In this document: piece by piece, positions 61,967 to 64,000 of the stretch
How positions within the stretch are numbered: position 1 is the stretch's first letter
How the letters are laid out: every line of letters begins with the position of its first letter
Program-made: the position numbers and the translations under genes
Origin: Deltaproteobacteria bacterium
Lineage (GTDB): Bacteria > Myxococcota > JACRCW01
DNA: 64,000 nt
Assembly (NCBI GenBank): GCA_016218805.1
Contig: JACRCW010000109.1
Span: 1 to 64,000, forward strand
Direction of reading: 5' to 3'
The notes under the pieces: generated by a model
The model's database searches: none
What the model was told of the DNA's origin: nothing
What the model saw: the letters and a program-made list of their open reading frames with translations, nothing else

Positions 61967-64000
61967 CGCGGCACGCCCTCAGGGCTCTGGTGGTGGCGGG
62001 CGCCGTCCTGGCGCCCGCGCTGGCCGGTGCCCAGCAGTACCGGTTCCTGTGCAACGGCATGGACGCCTCCGGTCAGGTGGACAACGACGGGTGCGGTACG
62101 TGCAGCTCCGCCACCGCCCCGCGTTGGGTGCCGGCGCTGGGCCAGTTCCGCTTTGACCTGTCCACCGTCCCGTCGGGGATGACGGGGTCGGACTGGAACG
62201 CGGCGGTGCAGCACTGCCTGACCGCGTGGAACTCGGTGGCCGGCTCCACGCTGCAACTGCAGAACATTGGCGCCACCACGGGGCGGCGGTTTGGCACGGA
62301 CAACGCCAACCATGAAATCTTCTGGATAACCAATGACAGCGAGTGGCAGACCAAGGTGGGCGGCGGCATCCAGGGCGCGCTGGGCGTCACGCTGCCCCTG
62401 TACTACTGCGCCAACGGCGGCAATCCCGGCGAACTGTACGACGCCGACATGGCGCTCAACGGCACGCCGGCCAGCCAGTTCCAGTGGGGCTGCTCCACGG
62501 CCTACTGCAGCGACGCAACCTCCACGCTGCTGCACGAGCTGGGGCACGCCTTTGGCCTGGGCCACCCGTGCACGCAGTGCTCGCAGGTGATGAGCGCGCA
62601 GGCCGGGTATGACCCCATCTACCCGCAGGACGGTGACGTCCAGGGCATCACGTCGTTGTACCCGGGCACACCGGGCGGCACCGGCTACGGCTGCACCACG
62701 GACGGCAACTGCTCCGGTGGCCGGCGCTGCATCCAGGTGACGGCCACGTCGGGCACCGTCAAGTACTGCTCAGAGGCGTGCACCACCACCTGCCCCACCG
62801 GGTTCACCTGCGAAAACGTCCCCAACTTTGGCCAGTACTGCACGTTTGTGGGCGGGACGGCGGCCACGCCCGTGGGTGAGGGCGAGAACTGCGCGCAGCG
62901 TCCCTGCCAGGCGGGCCTGCTGTGCGCCGGCAGCGCCAACGAATACACCTGCTACAAGCAGTGCAACCCGGGCAGCTGCGCGGCCAATCAGAGTTGCACG
63001 CAGCTGGACGCACAGACCAGCATCTGTCTCACCACCTCCGGCAGCGCGGGGCTGGGCCAGCTGTGCACCGGTCAGAATCTCTGCCAGAGCGGTCTGGTCT
63101 GCCTGGTGGCCAACCAGGGTGACACCACGGGTAAGTGCTACAAAGAGTGCACGGCGGACAGCCAGTGCACGGCCACGGAGGCTTGCGCACCGCTGACGGG
63201 CGGCAGCGGCGCGTGCTTCCCCGCGGTCGCCGTCGGCGAAGACTGCACCAACGCGGTGTGCCGCCAGGGCCTGCTGTGCGTCCGGGACACGGCCACCAAC
63301 GCGCACTGCTACATTGACTGCAGCACCGCCGCCTGCCCCAACAACATGGTGTGTAACACCTACAACCAGGGCACCGCAGACCAGTTCTCGCTGTGCGAGG
63401 CCCAGTCCACCTCGTCCAGCTCGTCCAGCTCCACGGGCGGCACCAGCAGCTCTTCCAGCTCCACCGGCGGCACCAGCACCTCCTCCAGCACCTCCGGCGG
63501 GACGTCCGGGACCAGTGGCACCAGTGGCACCTCCGGCACCAGCGGCACTTCCGGCACCAGCGGCACGTCCTCGGGTGGCACCGGGCAGGGCGGCGCCTGC
63601 GGCGTGGATGGGGATTGCCAGAGCGGGTTGTCGTGCGTGTCCACCTCCAACCAGGGGCGCATCTGCGTGTCGTCCTGTGACCCGCGCGTGGGCCACTATG
63701 ACTGCCCCAATGACACCGGCTGCGTGCCCAATGACCAGTTCAACCTCGGGTCGGGCGGCAAGTGCATGCCGGGCGCCATCGGCAACGGTGACGTGGGTGA
63801 CTCGTGCACGTCGGGCGCGGACTGCAAGTTTGGCATCTGCCTGGATGGTGCCTGCACGCTGTGGTGCCAGGACGGCACCTGCACGCGCAAGAGCTACACG
63901 TGTGACAAGTCTGACGGCGTGGAGCCGGGCGTGTGCAAGCCCAGCGCGTCCGGCGGCATGCCCTTCAAGTGCAGCCACGCCGACACGACGCGCGGCCTGC
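61963..64000 (+). CDS. Matrixin-like secreted metalloprotease with cysteine-rich repeats (cut by window edge)
   Basis: The frame is open to the end of the window (about 679 codons). After a signal peptide (LVVAGAVLAPALAGA) the catalytic domain has the zinc site LLHELGHAFGLGHPC (about 188-202) and SQVMSAQ as Met-turn, with several Cys pairs. From about residue 240 come cysteine-rich repeats of the form CxxxxxCxxxxxC. A Ser/Thr/Gly-rich spacer follows at about 481-541, then more repeats (GVDGDCQSGLSC; TSGADCKFGIC). The C-terminus is missing. It is coupled to the upstream secreted protein by an ATGA overlap. Confidence 0.88.
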   Translation, partial: MTRHALRALVVAGAVLAPALAGAQQYRFLCNGMDASGQVDNDGCGTCSSATAPRWVPALGQFRFDLSTVPSGMTGSDWNAAVQHCLTAWNSVAGSTLQLQNIGATTGRRFGTDNANHEIFWITNDSEWQTKVGGGIQGALGVTLPLYYCANGGNPGELYDADMALNGTPASQFQWGCSTAYCSDATSTLLHELGHAFGLGHPCTQCSQVMSAQAGYDPIYPQDGDVQGITSLYPGTPGGTGYGCTTDGNCSGGRRCIQVTATSGTVKYCSEACTTTCPTGFTCENVPNFGQYCTFVGGTAATPVGEGENCAQRPCQAGLLCAGSANEYTCYKQCNPGSCAANQSCTQLDAQTSICLTTSGSAGLGQLCTGQNLCQSGLVCLVANQGDTTGKCYKECTADSQCTATEACAPLTGGSGACFPAVAVGEDCTNAVCRQGLLCVRDTATNAHCYIDCSTAACPNNMVCNTYNQGTADQFSLCEAQSTSSSSSSSTGGTSSSSSSTGGTSTSSSTSGGTSGTSGTSGTSGTSGTSGTSGTSSGGTGQGGACGVDGDCQSGLSCVSTSNQGRICVSSCDPRVGHYDCPNDTGCVPNDQFNLGSGGKCMPGAIGNGDVGDSCTSGADCKFGICLDGACTLWCQDGTCTRKSYTCDKSDGVEPGVCKPSASGGMPFKCSHADTTRGL
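63403..63588 (+). repeat. Ser/Thr/Gly-coding low-complexity repeat
   Basis: Within the truncated matrixin gene, a stretch is built from short units coding for STGGTSSSS and then GTSGTSG. At the DNA level GGCACCAG and TCCAGC-type words recur in tandem with small changes. It forms a flexible spacer in the protein and could change length by slippage. Confidence 0.7.

Overview
The window is very GC-rich (third codon positions almost all G or C) and densely coded on both strands. It looks like a chromosomal segment of a Myxococcota (deltaproteobacterial) bacterium. Supporting signs are MYXO-CTERM-like C-terminal tails on two exported proteins (genes at 54126 and 60077), Ser-rich linkers joined to cysteine-rich repeats in secreted proteins, AgmX/PglI-type, FHA and sigma-54 activator proteins, and a classic proteobacterial rimP-nusA-ylxR-infB operon. 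No rRNA, tRNA, CRISPR array, insertion sequence or prophage was seen. The left edge cuts infB and the right edge cuts a secreted metalloprotease gene.

Layout. 1-3461 (minus): rimP-nusA-(ylxR-ylxQ fusion)-infB. 3724-6065: two exported proteins separated by a 0.6 kb non-coding stretch with a nine-copy 21-bp tandem repeat. 6159-10817: methionine aminopeptidase with a SEC-C tag, a coupled pair of FHA proteins, arginyl-tRNA synthetase and a membrane protein. 11005-14594: a large cysteine-rich lipoprotein, then a divergent pair of a CruF-like membrane protein and a UbiA prenyltransferase. 14723-21522: a small response regulator and a five-gene minus-strand run (winged-helix regulator, a protein with three C-terminal DWM[RK]DF motifs, two paralogous vWA proteins with Asp/His tails, and a His-rich P1B-type metal ATPase). 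21685-27099: UPF0158 protein, M19 dipeptidase, a PPC/cysteine-rich repeat protein and a ParB-like protein. 27234-31068: NtrC-type regulator, ankyrin protein and RtcR, closely coupled. 31075-35080: polyamine genes (BpsA-like aminopropyltransferase, SpeD) around a glycine-rich protein. 35114-39001: a two-domain methyltransferase, a HExxH protein, a FYDLN zinc-ribbon protein and nadB. 39232-45203: a V8-like protease, a CPBP protease, a pentaheme cytochrome, trmL, an AgmX-like protein, truA and a 60-aa protein. 45286-48839: a signalling locus (FHA-GGDEF, PP2C-cyclic-nucleotide-binding fusion, MshEN protein). 48850-51782: nadA, thiD and a methyltransferase. 51959-64000: cell-envelope and secreted proteins (three metzincin-type proteases, a golvesin-bearing amidase, a BamA-like outer-membrane protein).

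How the parts fit. Housekeeping genes (translation, NAD, thiamine, tRNA modification) are interleaved with lifestyle genes: secreted proteases, wall hydrolase, envelope biogenesis, phosphothreonine/c-di-GMP signalling and sigma-54 control, as expected for a social or predatory bacterium. The least familiar unit is the minus-strand run 15074-21522, which joins vWA proteins with acidic tails, a repeated short linear motif and a metal pump under a local regulator.
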